This document shows, piece after piece, positions 1-8,551 of a DNA stretch of 29,464 bases (position 1 is the stretch's first letter; each line of letters begins with the position of its first letter). Made by a program: the position numbers and the translations under genes. Source of the stretch: a virus; IMG/VR virus record IMGVR_UViG_3300034198_006449, positions 1-29,464 of that record; one strand, 5' to 3'. A model generated the notes under the pieces. The model did no database searches. It was not told where the DNA came from and saw only the letters and a program-made list of their open reading frames with translations.

Positions 1-135
1 AAACTCGGCATACTTAAAAAGGTCATCCGGTTTACTTGGAGATAGTAATTCTCTTACTACACCACCAGACTCTCTACGATAAACAGTTTTACCATTATCT
101 GGGCTTTCATAAATGTAATTTTTATTATTTTCCAT
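1..135 (-). CDS. Small conserved phage protein, partial (C-terminus off the window)
   Basis: The minus strand reads open from an ATG at 135 to the window edge, giving 45 residues that begin MENNKNYIYESPDNGKTVYR. The phrase 'IYESPDxGKTVYRR' is familiar from short conserved proteins of unknown function in marine T4-like phages. The ATG is 5 bases beyond the stop of the preceding transferase (stop codon 141-143), so it is read as the next gene of the same transcription unit. No strong Shine-Dalgarno is visible; upstream is an A-rich stretch with AAAGA. The downstream end lies outside the window, so total length is unknown. No function is proposed. Confidence 0.7.
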   Translation of the reverse strand, partial: MENNKNYIYESPDNGKTVYRRESGGVVRELLSPSKPDDLFKYAEF

Positions 136-140
136 TATGT

Positions 141-776
141 TTATATATCTTTTAAAATATTATTGTATCTTCCGAGGAAGTTGGGTTTTTCTTTTTGGCT
201 ACCTTTTAAAGTATAAAAAACGCCGTCTGCTATTTTTCCAATACTCATCCAACTATTATCTAATAATTTATAATTAAATTCTTTTGAAAGATGTAATAAA
301 ACTTCTTGATCCCAACCATATGTCCAGTCTTCTATAGGTTTAGATAATAGTTCTTCTTTAAATCTTTTTCTAAACTTATTGTTATTTCCAAAAGTAACTA
401 ATCCTGCTAACAATCTATCCTTTAGTGGATGTTTTAATACGTGTACATCTTCGCATATTAATACAAATTCTAATATATCGATTTTCTTTCTACATATAGA
501 ATCACAATCGATTGTCATGACTAATTCTTTATTAGGAAATATATCGTAACATTTTAAGAACCTAACAGCCTGATAATAAGCAACTTTACATTCTTCGTTT
601 GGAAAACTAATATAATCGTATATGTATTGAACATTTGGTAACTCAGTTATCTTTTCAGGATTTACAATTAGAACAGTAATTTTCATCATAGGAGAATAAT
701 GATGAATACTCTTTATGAGATTCACTGCCCATTTGTTATAATACTGTGAGTCACATGCTAGTAGTATATTATGCAT
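141..776 (-). CDS. GT-A-like glycosyltransferase, DxD type
   Basis: A 211-residue protein that looks like a nucleotide-diphospho-sugar transferase of the GT-A fold. It opens with a beta strand and a Lys/Ser segment typical of such enzymes (residues 1-25). It carries the sequence VMTIDCDS near 87-93, whose D-C-D fits the metal- and sugar-nucleotide-binding DxD motif. A late WDQEVLLHL segment (about 154-162) resembles the DxE/DQ-type acceptor-side motif of GT8/GT34-like enzymes. It is the last of a run of tightly spaced sugar genes and follows its upstream neighbour with a one-base gap. It is short for a complete transferase, so its partner sugar and acceptor cannot be guessed. Fold assignment is moderately sure; exact family is not. 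Confidence 0.6.
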   Translation of the reverse strand: MHNILLACDSQYYNKWAVNLIKSIHHYSPMMKITVLIVNPEKITELPNVQYIYDYISFPNEECKVAYYQAVRFLKCYDIFPNKELVMTIDCDSICRKKIDILEFVLICEDVHVLKHPLKDRLLAGLVTFGNNNKFRKRFKEELLSKPIEDWTYGWDQEVLLHLSKEFNYKLLDNSWMSIGKIADGVFYTLKGSQKEKPNFLGRYNNILKDI

Positions 777-777
777 A

Positions 778-1509
778 TTAAGGATCCGGTTTAACTAACT
801 TTATTAAATCACCTAATCCCCAATGAGTTAGACCGCTTTCTAAATTATCTTTATTTTTTCTCTTGGCTTTGAAATGTTGCATATATTTTCCTATCCAAGA
901 TTTATTCAATGGCGTACTTGATTTAGGAGCTAAAGGATACAAATCTAGATACTTCACTCCGGATTGTTGTACTGCTATTCCTAATAGTTCTCCGTCATAC
1001 CAACGTTCGCCGTAAGGTATGCCATCGGGTCCAATATAGATACTTTCATATTTCTCTTTTATTTTTTCAAAGTCTGGGTGATCTAAGTTCATCCAAATAG
1101 TTCCTGATTCAAAATATTTTGCCCCCCACGATGCTAAAGGGTATTCTCCTAATATTTTATCAAATAGATCTCTTGGAACAGTGTCAATGAATATCACATC
1201 TGCGTCTATCCAAAACATCTTTCCTGTTTTAATTTTTCTCCAAGCAGCAATTTGAGTAATAGCTTTCTTTGTAAACTTCTGATGTCTAGGATGTTCGCTA
1301 AATCTTGTATCTGCCCATATCTTGTAGAGTTCTTGTACGTCTTTCCAATCTTCAACAACTACTCTAGGATCATTAATATCTAATGTCATATCTTCTAAAT
1401 AAAGATGAAGAATATAGTTGTCGGGGAAACGGTTTAGCCAGGTCTTGATCATTAGTTTACCAATGATGTCGTAATAATTTTGGTTCATTGTAGTTACACA
1501 ATGTATCAT
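778..1509 (-). CDS. GT-A-like glycosyltransferase, DxD type
   Basis: A 243-residue transferase of the GT-A type. From the start chosen here it reads MIHCVTTMNQNYYDIIGKLM, then IKTWLNRFPD. The motif FWIDADVIF at about 99-107 supplies D-A-D (102-104), the expected divalent-metal and sugar-nucleotide site. A TTG codon 12 bases upstream (at 1521) keeps the frame open. The ATG at 1509 is preferred because a GGAG sequence lies 5-8 bases before it and the resulting TAATG overlap with the upstream stop is typical here. The opening pattern (TT-x...Y-x-x-x-G-K-x-M...W) is shared with the genes at 3786-4538 and 8552-9361, so the three look like diverged copies. Donor and acceptor are unknown. Confidence 0.68.
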   Translation of the reverse strand: MIHCVTTMNQNYYDIIGKLMIKTWLNRFPDNYILHLYLEDMTLDINDPRVVVEDWKDVQELYKIWADTRFSEHPRHQKFTKKAITQIAAWRKIKTGKMFWIDADVIFIDTVPRDLFDKILGEYPLASWGAKYFESGTIWMNLDHPDFEKIKEKYESIYIGPDGIPYGERWYDGELLGIAVQQSGVKYLDLYPLAPKSSTPLNKSWIGKYMQHFKAKRKNKDNLESGLTHWGLGDLIKLVKPDP

Positions 1510-2198
1510 TATATTCTCCAATTCTTTTCAATTATAGGATTATGTACATAGGAATTTGGTTTACGTTTACCGGCAAAAAATATAATTGATGTTTTTCCTT
1601 CAATATATTTTTTTATACCCTTAATAAAATCCTCTGGACAATAGTTATCAATAAATCCTATCTTTGCAAATGTTGCTACAAATGCTTGATCACCGTGAGT
1701 ATGTTCATCTTTAACATGTATATGCCATCCTTTAGGCGTAGATGTTATAAATTTTTCCCAAAGATGTGTTGGATTCTTTTTCCAAAATAATATACTACTG
1801 TTGAAAAAATGTTTAGGAGTTATTGCTCTTTTGCTGACAAACGGACTTTTTGCACCCCATATCTCTGTTTTATTATCAGTATTATTAAGTAAATTGTTTA
1901 CCATAATATCTAAAGAATTAATTATTACCATATCTAAATCAAAATACAAACAAGGTCCTGATAGTTGAGGAATCGACCTATACATTTGAACTTTAAGCCA
2001 ATATGCTTGAGGGCTTTGTCCTCTTTCATCAAAAGGTATAGTTTCGCAATGATCTAGTTTTTCGTTAGTTAAACAAACATGTTTATGAGGAATTGTTAAG
2101 TTTCTGGAGATTGAGTTTTGAATTTTTAATAACCAATCCTTTGTATAAAATTCGTTTGGTTGCCAAACGGTTAATACTGTTAATTCATTTGCAGACAT
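1509..2198 (-). CDS. GT-A-like glycosyltransferase, DLD motif
   Basis: A 229-residue protein with features of a nucleotide-sugar transferase. It starts with a strand-like TVLTVWQPN segment, followed by a basic region and the motif CLYFDLDMVI (about 83-92) whose D-L-D (87-89) is a good DxD candidate. Later, HGDQAFVATFA looks like the D-Q acceptor/catalytic segment seen in GT8-like and capsule-related enzymes. The gene overlaps the end of the FkbM-type methyltransferase by 14 bases and its stop overlaps the next start, so it is translated as part of a polycistronic sugar block. It differs from the 'YDxxGK' group of transferases in the window, so it is probably an independent family member. Substrate unknown. 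Confidence 0.66.
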   Translation of the reverse strand: MSANELTVLTVWQPNEFYTKDWLLKIQNSISRNLTIPHKHVCLTNEKLDHCETIPFDERGQSPQAYWLKVQMYRSIPQLSGPCLYFDLDMVIINSLDIMVNNLLNNTDNKTEIWGAKSPFVSKRAITPKHFFNSSILFWKKNPTHLWEKFITSTPKGWHIHVKDEHTHGDQAFVATFAKIGFIDNYCPEDFIKGIKKYIEGKTSIIFFAGKRKPNSYVHNPIIEKNWRI

Positions 2199-2826
2199 AA
2201 ATCTTATCTTTTTTAAAACTTGCTACTCTTTCATATCCAAATTGACTAAGAAAATTTAATATTTCTCTATTACTTTTTGAATATTCTACTTCTAAAATTA
2301 GAACCGGTTTATGCTTTACAAGTGTAGTAACACTACCCATTAATACTTGCATCTCAAAATTTTGTGTGTCAACTTTTATTAAATCTGGAGATAACATTAA
2401 AGAATCTAAAGTAATTATTTCAATTTCTTCGGTAATTAAGTCTCCTGTATGATCTTTAAAATCAACAATACTAAACGCACCACAATTAGTACTATCAGAA
2501 GGTACTGATAAAATATCTTTACTAGATGTTGCTCCAATACCTTTTTTAAAGATTTCTATATTAGGAAATGGTTTAGTATTTTTTGTAAGACATTCAAAGT
2601 TTAAACTAGATGGTTCAAATGATTTTACTTCTTCAAATTTTTTTGAAAATCTAACAGAATGTAAACCTACATTAGCGCCGACATCAACTGCTAAATGAAA
2701 ATTCTTTACATATAATAATGCTTCATTGATACAAGGTTGTTGATAGCTAGTATTAGGAAAGTCTTGTACACTTCGCGACAATAAAGTATCTGAGTCTGGG
2801 AATGCCCAACCTAATACATCTTTCAT
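2185..2826 (-). CDS. FkbM-family SAM-dependent methyltransferase
   Basis: A 213-residue class I methyltransferase of the FkbM type, which in other systems often O-methylates sugars or polyketides. The SAM-binding motif I is AVDVGANVGLHS at about 46-57. It is followed by the acidic motif II FEP (about 70-72), with Glu binding the ribose. A later segment LIKVDTQNFEMQVLMGS matches the family pattern I-K-x-D-x-x-G/F-x-E, although the usual glycine is replaced here (TQNFEM). Its N-terminus is short, so it may be a minimal version. It overlaps the cupin gene by the ATGA junction and the following transferase by 14 bases. Methylation of a phage- or host-encoded glycan is the natural guess from the neighbours; the substrate is not visible. 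Confidence 0.8.
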   Translation of the reverse strand: MKDVLGWAFPDSDTLLSRSVQDFPNTSYQQPCINEALLYVKNFHLAVDVGANVGLHSVRFSKKFEEVKSFEPSSLNFECLTKNTKPFPNIEIFKKGIGATSSKDILSVPSDSTNCGAFSIVDFKDHTGDLITEEIEIITLDSLMLSPDLIKVDTQNFEMQVLMGSVTTLVKHKPVLILEVEYSKSNREILNFLSQFGYERVASFKKDKIYVCK

Positions 2827-3188
2827 TTCTTATCCTTGGCAAACCCGTGTGTTTCTCTAACAATATCGTCTGGGTGTTCGTCAATAAGCAGCATCGGCCA
2901 ATATAATTCAAAAGCAATAGTATCTTCAAGAGCCTCAAATTGATGATATTCACCGGGCTTTGCTACGTGCCAGTCTCCTGCTTCAAGCATAGTTTCGTCG
3001 ATTAGATCGTAGTCATTCTTCCAAGTACGAATTAAGAGTTTTCCACTCTCAACAAAGAATCCGTTCCATTTATGTTTATGAAGATGCTTACTACAAACTC
3101 CACCTTTCTTTGTATCGATACGGTGAAATTCAAGTATACCGTTTGCGTGAATAAGTTCTGTTATGCCCCAAACTTTTCCAGATTTCAT
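2823..3188 (-). CDS. Cupin-domain protein
   Basis: A 121-residue single-domain beta-barrel (cupin) protein. The first cupin motif is recognisable as KHLHKHKWNGFFVESGKLLI (about 35-54), with histidines spaced as in metal-binding cupins. The second is represented by LEAGDWHVAKPGEYHQFEA with a proline-glycine turn and a later histidine. Such proteins include sugar epimerases, isomerases and small-molecule binding proteins. Placement between two methyltransferases and among glycosyltransferases favours a role with a nucleotide sugar or glycan, but that is inference. The ATG at 3188 is 12 bases from the stop of the preceding methyltransferase gene (stop codon 3201-3203) and is chosen as the only sensible start; GGAATAC lies upstream. 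Confidence 0.75.
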   Translation of the reverse strand: MKSGKVWGITELIHANGILEFHRIDTKKGGVCSKHLHKHKWNGFFVESGKLLIRTWKNDYDLIDETMLEAGDWHVAKPGEYHQFEALEDTIAFELYWPMLLIDEHPDDIVRETHGFAKDKK

Positions 3189-3200
3189 AAAGTATTCCTC

Positions 3201-3776
3201 TCAACTTACCTTTATTTCAGCAAGTATACATTTTTTAAATTCTTTAATTATAGAAACAATATTTATATTTTCTTCTAAGTCGGCTTGAGATGTTCTTAAT
3301 GTCATAATAATTTTTGTATTTGAGTCTGAATGTTTTAATATTAAATTTCTATATGTTGATACAGGATAGTGAAACCCGCAAGACAAGTATGATGTAATTA
3401 AATTAAATTTTAAATTATTAGGAATTATAATGTTATCAGCATCGACTAAGTGATAATTTTGAGTGTTCATTTTATCTAATTCGGTCTTTAGGTTTTCTAA
3501 TGGTTGATAAAACTTAAAAGTATCTGCTGTTTTGTGATATTTGCGAAAAGATCTATCATCAGAAATATCATCGTTATTATCTTGATTACCATCGAGTAAC
3601 CATAGTTCTGTACCAAAATTCTCATTGAACATTCTAGATTCCCATGCTAATCCACATCCTATGTCTAATAATACTGTTGGAGGTGTCTTTAAATAGTTTG
3701 ATACTAATTCAAAAGTTTCTTTTTTTAAAGACTGGTACTCTTTAGTTTCCCAGATTTGGATCATATTTAAAGCCAT
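3201..3776 (-). CDS. SAM-dependent methyltransferase (class I)
   Basis: A 191-residue Rossmann-type methyltransferase. Motif I is VLLDIGCGLAWESRMF (about 35-50), the standard glycine-rich SAM loop. A following strand LWLLDGNQDN (about 58-67) supplies the acidic residue expected after beta 2. NLITSYLSCGFHYPV resembles the region after motif IV of small methyltransferases that act on sugars or other small substrates. It is not of the FkbM type, so the island holds two unrelated methyltransferases. An AAGGT sequence lies shortly before the ATG at 3776; a second Met at residue 5 is possible. It is spaced 9 bases from the preceding transferase and runs into the cupin gene. Confidence 0.75.
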   Translation of the reverse strand: MALNMIQIWETKEYQSLKKETFELVSNYLKTPPTVLLDIGCGLAWESRMFNENFGTELWLLDGNQDNNDDISDDRSFRKYHKTADTFKFYQPLENLKTELDKMNTQNYHLVDADNIIIPNNLKFNLITSYLSCGFHYPVSTYRNLILKHSDSNTKIIMTLRTSQADLEENINIVSIIKEFKKCILAEIKVS

Positions 3777-3785
3777 AATAATACC

Positions 3786-4538
3786 TTATTCTGCGGATTT
3801 TTTTCTTCCACTATACTTATCATATTCTGTGCTACTATTACGGAATTTATCTTGTCCTGCATCATGCGCCAATATGCCTCGTACAAGTGGATTAGAAAAA
3901 ACCCCTTTGCCATTTTGAGCTAAGTTAAGTACATCTAAACGAAATTTTTGATAGAGATGAGCTATCCAATATCCATCCCATGATTTTGGTAGAGAATGAA
4001 TATCTAAATTATCATAACCCCGTTGAAGCTGATCTTTAAACATAAGCATTTGATTATGTTTCATATTAAAAGAAATAAGTCCTGTTTCAAAATGAAGTCC
4101 CGCTGAGAGACTCTCAAAGTGTACAGCAAACAAATGATCTTTTGCTAAATTTTTTGCCAAGTCTGAAGGAACAGAATTAAAACTATAAGTATCTCCATCT
4201 AGGAATATGAGATAATCTGTACTTTGATTATTTAAGGCATGGGCCATAGCATAAACTTTATGAGACCATCTAATAGCTTTATCGATACGTGTTTTTGATT
4301 TTTTATTATTAGGATCTATAAGTTTTAAACTTTTGTCTTTAAAAATTTGAAGGCCGGGACAAGCATCATTGATATCTATTTCAAATAGCCTAGGATCTTT
4401 TTCGTCTAGTTTAAATCCTTCAGTGTATACTGTTAAGGAGATATCCTTTGGCCAAAACTTTAACCAAGTACTGACCATTTTCTTACCGTATAGTTCGTAT
4501 CCGTCTATGCTGAATGTAGTAATTACTCTCGAAGTCAT
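3786..4538 (-). CDS. GT-A-like glycosyltransferase, DGD motif
   Basis: A 250-residue transferase sharing its opening (VITTFSIDGYELYGKKM then a W-L-x-x-W-P-K-D segment) with the plus-strand gene at 8552-9361, to which it is the closest relative in the window. The motif LIFLDGDTYSF (about 110-120) gives the D-G-D metal/sugar-nucleotide site (114-116). HAxxLxxxSxDYLIF before it is the usual helix-strand unit. The C-terminus is basic (GRKKSAE). It overlaps the upstream conserved 168-residue gene by ATGA, so the sugar island continues directly into the uvsW companion genes. Identity as a glycosyltransferase is good; donor and acceptor unknown. Confidence 0.7.
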   Translation of the reverse strand: MTSRVITTFSIDGYELYGKKMVSTWLKFWPKDISLTVYTEGFKLDEKDPRLFEIDINDACPGLQIFKDKSLKLIDPNNKKSKTRIDKAIRWSHKVYAMAHALNNQSTDYLIFLDGDTYSFNSVPSDLAKNLAKDHLFAVHFESLSAGLHFETGLISFNMKHNQMLMFKDQLQRGYDNLDIHSLPKSWDGYWIAHLYQKFRLDVLNLAQNGKGVFSNPLVRGILAHDAGQDKFRNSSTEYDKYSGRKKSAE

Positions 4539-5041
4539 AATAGTTTGGCGTATTGTATAATCTCGCTCTGTCTACTTATCTCTTTCACAAAATAAGCACA
4601 TGGTGGATCTTCACCAGTTGTCAATGGTACTGCTAATATTTGTCCATTACGCATTTTTGGAAAATACCATTTAAGATCCATATAGATATTTGTAATCTCT
4701 ACATCATCAAAACTAAATTTAAAACCACTTAATGGATTAAAGATAAAACAATCAAAACCTCTATCTGTTAAAGAAGTAAGCGGAATGACTTCTAAATCAT
4801 TTCCGCTTTCTCTACATCCTACAACAATACTCCAATCTAATGGCATTTCTATTTCGTATTTGCCTACCTTTAATACTACAGCAGGCGCATTAAAACTTTC
4901 TAAAAATATCAATGGTTGAAAAAAGAAATCAGGTTCGTTAGGATTAGAATTATCTAACACCGCGAACCTCATACTGTCGTCTACTTCGTCTGGTAAATTG
5001 TTTAAATCAAATGCATGATTATCTAATGTTAATATTTTCAT
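4535..5041 (-). CDS. Conserved protein next to uvsW, unknown function
   Basis: A 168-residue soluble protein with no transmembrane segment or signal peptide. It has a recognisable conserved core PLIFLESFNAPAVVLKVGKY (about 43-62) followed by EIEMPLDWSIVVG, and ends with a D-L-K-W-F/Y-F-P-K-M-x-N-G segment. From memory, proteins with this core occur in marine T4-like phages, but no biochemical role is known to the writer. Its start overlaps the uvsW stop by ATGA, so it is translationally tied to that helicase. A link to replication or late transcription is only inferred from position. Confidence 0.75.
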   Translation of the reverse strand: MKILTLDNHAFDLNNLPDEVDDSMRFAVLDNSNPNEPDFFFQPLIFLESFNAPAVVLKVGKYEIEMPLDWSIVVGCRESGNDLEVIPLTSLTDRGFDCFIFNPLSGFKFSFDDVEITNIYMDLKWYFPKMRNGQILAVPLTTGEDPPCAYFVKEISRQSEIIQYAKLL

Positions 5042-6510
5042 TCTATGTCTACCTTAGTTAATGTAAAGGGATATTTGGCCTCCTTATAATATCTTTTACG
5101 TTCCGTTAGGTGACGTTTGGCATACTTACAAGTTGATGTTATGTCCCATATTTGTACAAAGTCCTTATCTTCGGCTTTGCGAATTCCTCTACCGATACTT
5201 TGAATTACTCTTACAAATGATTTACCTGGTTCTAATAATACTAGGTTAAAGATTCTAGGAATGTTAATGCCCACGGCGGCAACCCCATATGTTGCAACAA
5301 TAATCTTATCCGTGCTTGTTTTAACCTCATCATATTCTTCTTTGCGATCCTTATTCTTAACTTCGCCGCTGACGAAGACTGCTTCCGGTAGCTCATCGAT
5401 TAAAATCTTTCCACTCTCAATTCTATTAACAAGTACTAAAGTATTTCCTGTTTTAGAAATGTCTTTAATTGTTTTTCCAAGCCACTTCATTCGATCTTCA
5501 TCAGTGACTAGATATTTGTATTCATCAGCATAAGCACGAAATTCTTTTACATCTGTTGTCTGTAATACATTAACATGACAATTACTAAGTACGCCTTGTG
5601 CTTGTAATTCGTGGGCTTGAATTCTATTAATCACATCACCAAGACTACATCTGATTGCTTCAAACTCAAACTTTTCTTTTGGAACAGTTCCAGTCAATCC
5701 CCAACGTATTGGAGCGTTAGCAAGATTAACCGTTAATAATTTTTTAAGTACTTCTGCTTTTGCTTGATGTACTTCGTCGACAATAACAGTACAAACTCCA
5801 TCTAAAAATTCAGCAAGAGTAAGTGTATCGTCGTAATGACCTTTCTTATCTAATATGTTTAGACTCTGCCAAGTACAAATTGTATGTGTCTTGTTTAATT
5901 CTTTACGATCTCCGTAATAAACGCCGACATCTAATTGACAGTTACGGAAGTCTTCTTCTGTTTGTTCTACAAGTCCTTTGTTCGGAACGATAGTAAGTGT
6001 GCGTCCGTATTTCTCACATATCTTACAAAGTGTAGCGGTAATGATTGTTTTACCTGCGCCAGTAGCAAGTTCTTGTAATGCTGTTGACTGTTTAAGAAAG
6101 TTGTTAACAGCATCTACCTGATAATCTCTTAATACAATTGGTTCGCCTTCTTTCACATGTCCTTTAGGCCAAGTTAGCTCTCCCCAATAGTTTGCATCGA
6201 TATCTTCAAATTCGATAGCAGAATGGGTTCGGTGGTCCTCTACCTCAATATCGTAATCCATCGCCTCTAAGAGTGGGATGATCTCGTCTAGTTGATTGAT
6301 ATAGCCAGTACCACCGACCCCAAAGAACGCCACGGTACCGTCCCAGCGTCCTAACCTATAAGAAGGTTGATAGCGGGCCCATGGAACTTCAAACTTAAAT
6401 TTATTAGCAAGTTTACGACGTGCTTCAAGACTAAGTCCTTCAATTTTTATGTTCACTTCATCTTTGATAATAAGTTTACAACTTGGCAATTTTTTTATCC
6501 ATTGATCCAC
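5038..6510 (-). CDS. uvsW: UvsW-like DNA/RNA helicase (recombination, SF2)
   Basis: A 490-residue SF2 helicase very close in length to T4 UvsW (about 500). UvsW unwinds branched DNA and R-loops, and in T4 switches origin-type to recombination-dependent replication. Visible motifs in order: an N-terminal UvsW domain with RYQPSYRLGRWDGTV (about 46-60), the Q-type LRDYQ (127-131), Walker A ATGAGKT (149-155), Walker B DEVH (245-248), motif III GLTGT (271-275), and motif VI QSIGRGIRK near residue 440. The start at 6510 is a GTG with no clear Shine-Dalgarno; no earlier ATG is in frame with homology. It overlaps the upstream 394-residue gene by 35 bases, implying translational coupling. Its position inside a sugar-gene island is unusual. 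Confidence 0.93.
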   Translation of the reverse strand: MDQWIKKLPSCKLIIKDEVNIKIEGLSLEARRKLANKFKFEVPWARYQPSYRLGRWDGTVAFFGVGGTGYINQLDEIIPLLEAMDYDIEVEDHRTHSAIEFEDIDANYWGELTWPKGHVKEGEPIVLRDYQVDAVNNFLKQSTALQELATGAGKTIITATLCKICEKYGRTLTIVPNKGLVEQTEEDFRNCQLDVGVYYGDRKELNKTHTICTWQSLNILDKKGHYDDTLTLAEFLDGVCTVIVDEVHQAKAEVLKKLLTVNLANAPIRWGLTGTVPKEKFEFEAIRCSLGDVINRIQAHELQAQGVLSNCHVNVLQTTDVKEFRAYADEYKYLVTDEDRMKWLGKTIKDISKTGNTLVLVNRIESGKILIDELPEAVFVSGEVKNKDRKEEYDEVKTSTDKIIVATYGVAAVGINIPRIFNLVLLEPGKSFVRVIQSIGRGIRKAEDKDFVQIWDITSTCKYAKRHLTERKRYYKEAKYPFTLTKVDIE

Positions 6511-7660
6511 TTGCTTGTTCAGTATAATACAATATTATTGGATGTGAATCAACCAATTTCTGGCTGCTATAATGAACATAGAATATGTTACTGCTTATAA
6601 TCAAACTAGGTATAAAATTTATTTTATATAGAATTTTAGGAATTTTATGTTTAACAAATACAATCTTAGTATTGTTGTCAACGTGATTATTTAATTTATT
6701 ATCTTTAATTGTTTGGTTAAAGTTAACATTCTTATCGCTACGAAATAAAACAGATATTTCAGAATTATCAATACCAGTATCATTAAACGCAGAAATCCAA
6801 TTGTTAAAATCAGATGATAGCTTTTCATTATCATCTATAAACATAAGAATTGGAAAAGCATCTAATTCTTTTAATGTAGCAGCAATATCGATTTTGTTAT
6901 ATTTTGATACTGCGACGCGAGTCTTATCAACTAAAATTAACTTATTAGAAAGCTCTAATAAATTTAGATTTGATATATATTCTTGAATTTCTGTAGTGAA
7001 ATATAGTCCCATTGACTTAGCTAATAATAAGTTTGATTTAATATTTTCTTTTTTATTAGAAAGAAAATATTCTTCAATATTACGATTACAATTTACTAAT
7101 TCTATAGCGTTTTCTTTTATAGATATACTAGGAATATAGTTTTCAGGATGAGATATTATATCTATAATCTCATTGTACCAATCTAATAATTTTGGTTCAA
7201 TATCAAAATTATGTTCTTTAAAATTGTTAACAATTACATTTAAATTTGATTCATTTAATTTAAATGTGTGACAACGTTCATTAATATTATATATTTTACG
7301 ACCAGGGATCTTATCCAAAATTTTATTAATTGAATTGTCAAAAGGAAATTTTATTGCTATAGTTTCTTTATTCAGAAGAAATATTCTACGAGAAGTATCA
7401 ATTACCCGGAAAGGATATTTGTAGATTGGAAATTCAAGTAAACGATCTAAAGTTTCTATTCTTCCATAAAGTGATTTATTTTCTGTAATAATCTTCACAG
7501 ACAATTCAGCTTGACGTTGTGTTAAAGATAAAGGCTTTTTAAGTTGTGAAGCCATACTGAACAATATACTTCTATCACGTGGCGGCAATCCTTTACGATC
7601 AAAGCCATTCATCGGGTCGTAGATGTATAAGATAAGATCTTCAATTGTTTGTGGAAGCAT
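6476..7660 (-). CDS. Unknown 394-residue protein upstream of uvsW, possible HARP-like annealing-helicase domain
   Basis: A long soluble protein of 394 residues. The N-terminal part has a conserved-looking GLPPRDRSILFSMASQ (about 24-39) and a helix SLTQRQAELSVKIIT. Residues about 84-155 alternate strand and aromatic/basic positions (KETIAIKFPFD, GRKIYNINERCHTFKL) in a way reminiscent of the HARP domain of annealing helicases. The C-terminal half has alternating strands like a degenerate helicase lobe but no Walker A or DEAD-type motif, so ATPase activity is not supported. It overlaps uvsW by 35 bases. A replication or branch-processing partner of UvsW is plausible from location and the weak domain resemblance. 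It is more AT-rich than uvsW itself. Confidence 0.6.
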   Translation of the reverse strand: MLPQTIEDLILYIYDPMNGFDRKGLPPRDRSILFSMASQLKKPLSLTQRQAELSVKIITENKSLYGRIETLDRLLEFPIYKYPFRVIDTSRRIFLLNKETIAIKFPFDNSINKILDKIPGRKIYNINERCHTFKLNESNLNVIVNNFKEHNFDIEPKLLDWYNEIIDIISHPENYIPSISIKENAIELVNCNRNIEEYFLSNKKENIKSNLLLAKSMGLYFTTEIQEYISNLNLLELSNKLILVDKTRVAVSKYNKIDIAATLKELDAFPILMFIDDNEKLSSDFNNWISAFNDTGIDNSEISVLFRSDKNVNFNQTIKDNKLNNHVDNNTKIVFVKHKIPKILYKINFIPSLIISSNIFYVHYSSQKLVDSHPIILYYTEQASGSMDKKIAKL

Positions 7661-7667
7661 AGTATAA

Positions 7668-8519
7668 CTATACTATTATTTTCGATGAAAGTCTATCTAA
7701 AGGTTCACCTGATGCTATTTCTTCTAATGTCCACTCAGTATAAGCAAGATCATTTGCCCACTGTTCTCGGTCTGGCATAAACGGATCTTCAATTCTACTT
7801 AGATCAAAACTAGCAACAGGAGCAGCATAACTATCAATCCCTACAAAAGCCGGAACACCATTTAGAACAGCAACAGGTCCAACATTACTATTATGATTCA
7901 CAACTGCCCAGGCGTTTTGTAGTGCTTCATCAAAATCAAAAGAATCATAAGTTTCTCTTAAATGTTTTGGGTATTCAACAATAACATTTACGTGATAACT
8001 GGTATACATCATTGGAGATCTTGGATGCGGACGAACTACAATGTTTCTGTCAGTTTTCTTTCTAATTTCAGCAATCACCTCATCGAACCATCTGCTTATT
8101 GATGGCATACCTTTCCATTGTTGACTGTTAGGATGTTGGCCACAAATATAAATTGTATTTGCTTGTTTCCAAGGTTTAAGAGATAGATTAAGTTTTTTTC
8201 TTCTTTCAGGTCCGTTATTCTCAGATCCAAAATATCCAGCACCGTTAATTCCGTTTAATGCCACTTTCCAAAGGTTACCTCTGTCAAGTGCTCCTACTTC
8301 GAGTACAATTACAGGTTTATTCTTTCTATGAAAGTGTTCCCAAATCTTTTGGTTAGATGCCATTCTTCCTTGCCATAATACTGACCATATAACAGCAACG
8401 TCGGCATTGGTATCGTGATAAGATACTTCCCAACCTTTTCTTCGAATAGCATTCTCAAAGGCAGCAAAAACAGGTTTACTATTCATTGCTCCGAATTTAT
8501 TAAAGACACCAAATCTCAT
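7668..8519 (-). CDS. Capsule-type GT-B-like glycosyltransferase, paralog A
   Basis: A 283-residue protein starting MRFGVFNKFG. The in-frame GTG at 8549 is rejected as start because the ATG at 8519 begins the recognisable fold. Toward the C-terminus are TDRNIVVRPHPRSP, then NHNSNVGPVAVLNGVPAFVG, then RIEDPFMPDREQW. These are the sugar-nucleotide-binding pattern of capsule-polysaccharide (KpsS/KpsC-like) and GT-B enzymes: R-x-H-P, then N-S and a hydrophobic-G-V/I-P element. Two genes at 9358-10281 and 11188-12006 share the same three blocks, so a tandem family is present. It is divergent from the plus-strand transferase, with 32 bases between start codons. Role: polysaccharide or glycan assembly; donor unknown. 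Confidence 0.7.
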   Translation of the reverse strand: MRFGVFNKFGAMNSKPVFAAFENAIRRKGWEVSYHDTNADVAVIWSVLWQGRMASNQKIWEHFHRKNKPVIVLEVGALDRGNLWKVALNGINGAGYFGSENNGPERRKKLNLSLKPWKQANTIYICGQHPNSQQWKGMPSISRWFDEVIAEIRKKTDRNIVVRPHPRSPMMYTSYHVNVIVEYPKHLRETYDSFDFDEALQNAWAVVNHNSNVGPVAVLNGVPAFVGIDSYAAPVASFDLSRIEDPFMPDREQWANDLAYTEWTLEEIASGEPLDRLSSKIIV

Positions 8520-8551
8520 GATTAAATATATATCTTTAAAAGGAACCACAA

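Noticed and set aside
1510-1521. TTG start four codons upstream for the 778-1509 transferase
   Set aside because: The ATG at 1509 has GGAG at good spacing and gives the family-like start.
3260-3267. Perfect TATAAATA inside the methyltransferase gene at 3201-3776
   Set aside because: It is inside a coding region in a very AT-rich stretch with no gene start suitably downstream; chance is likely.
8520-8549. Extension of the 7668-8519 gene to a GTG start at 8549
   Set aside because: No Shine-Dalgarno before GTG; the added ten residues add no recognisable fold, and the gap to the divergent gene would shrink to two bases.
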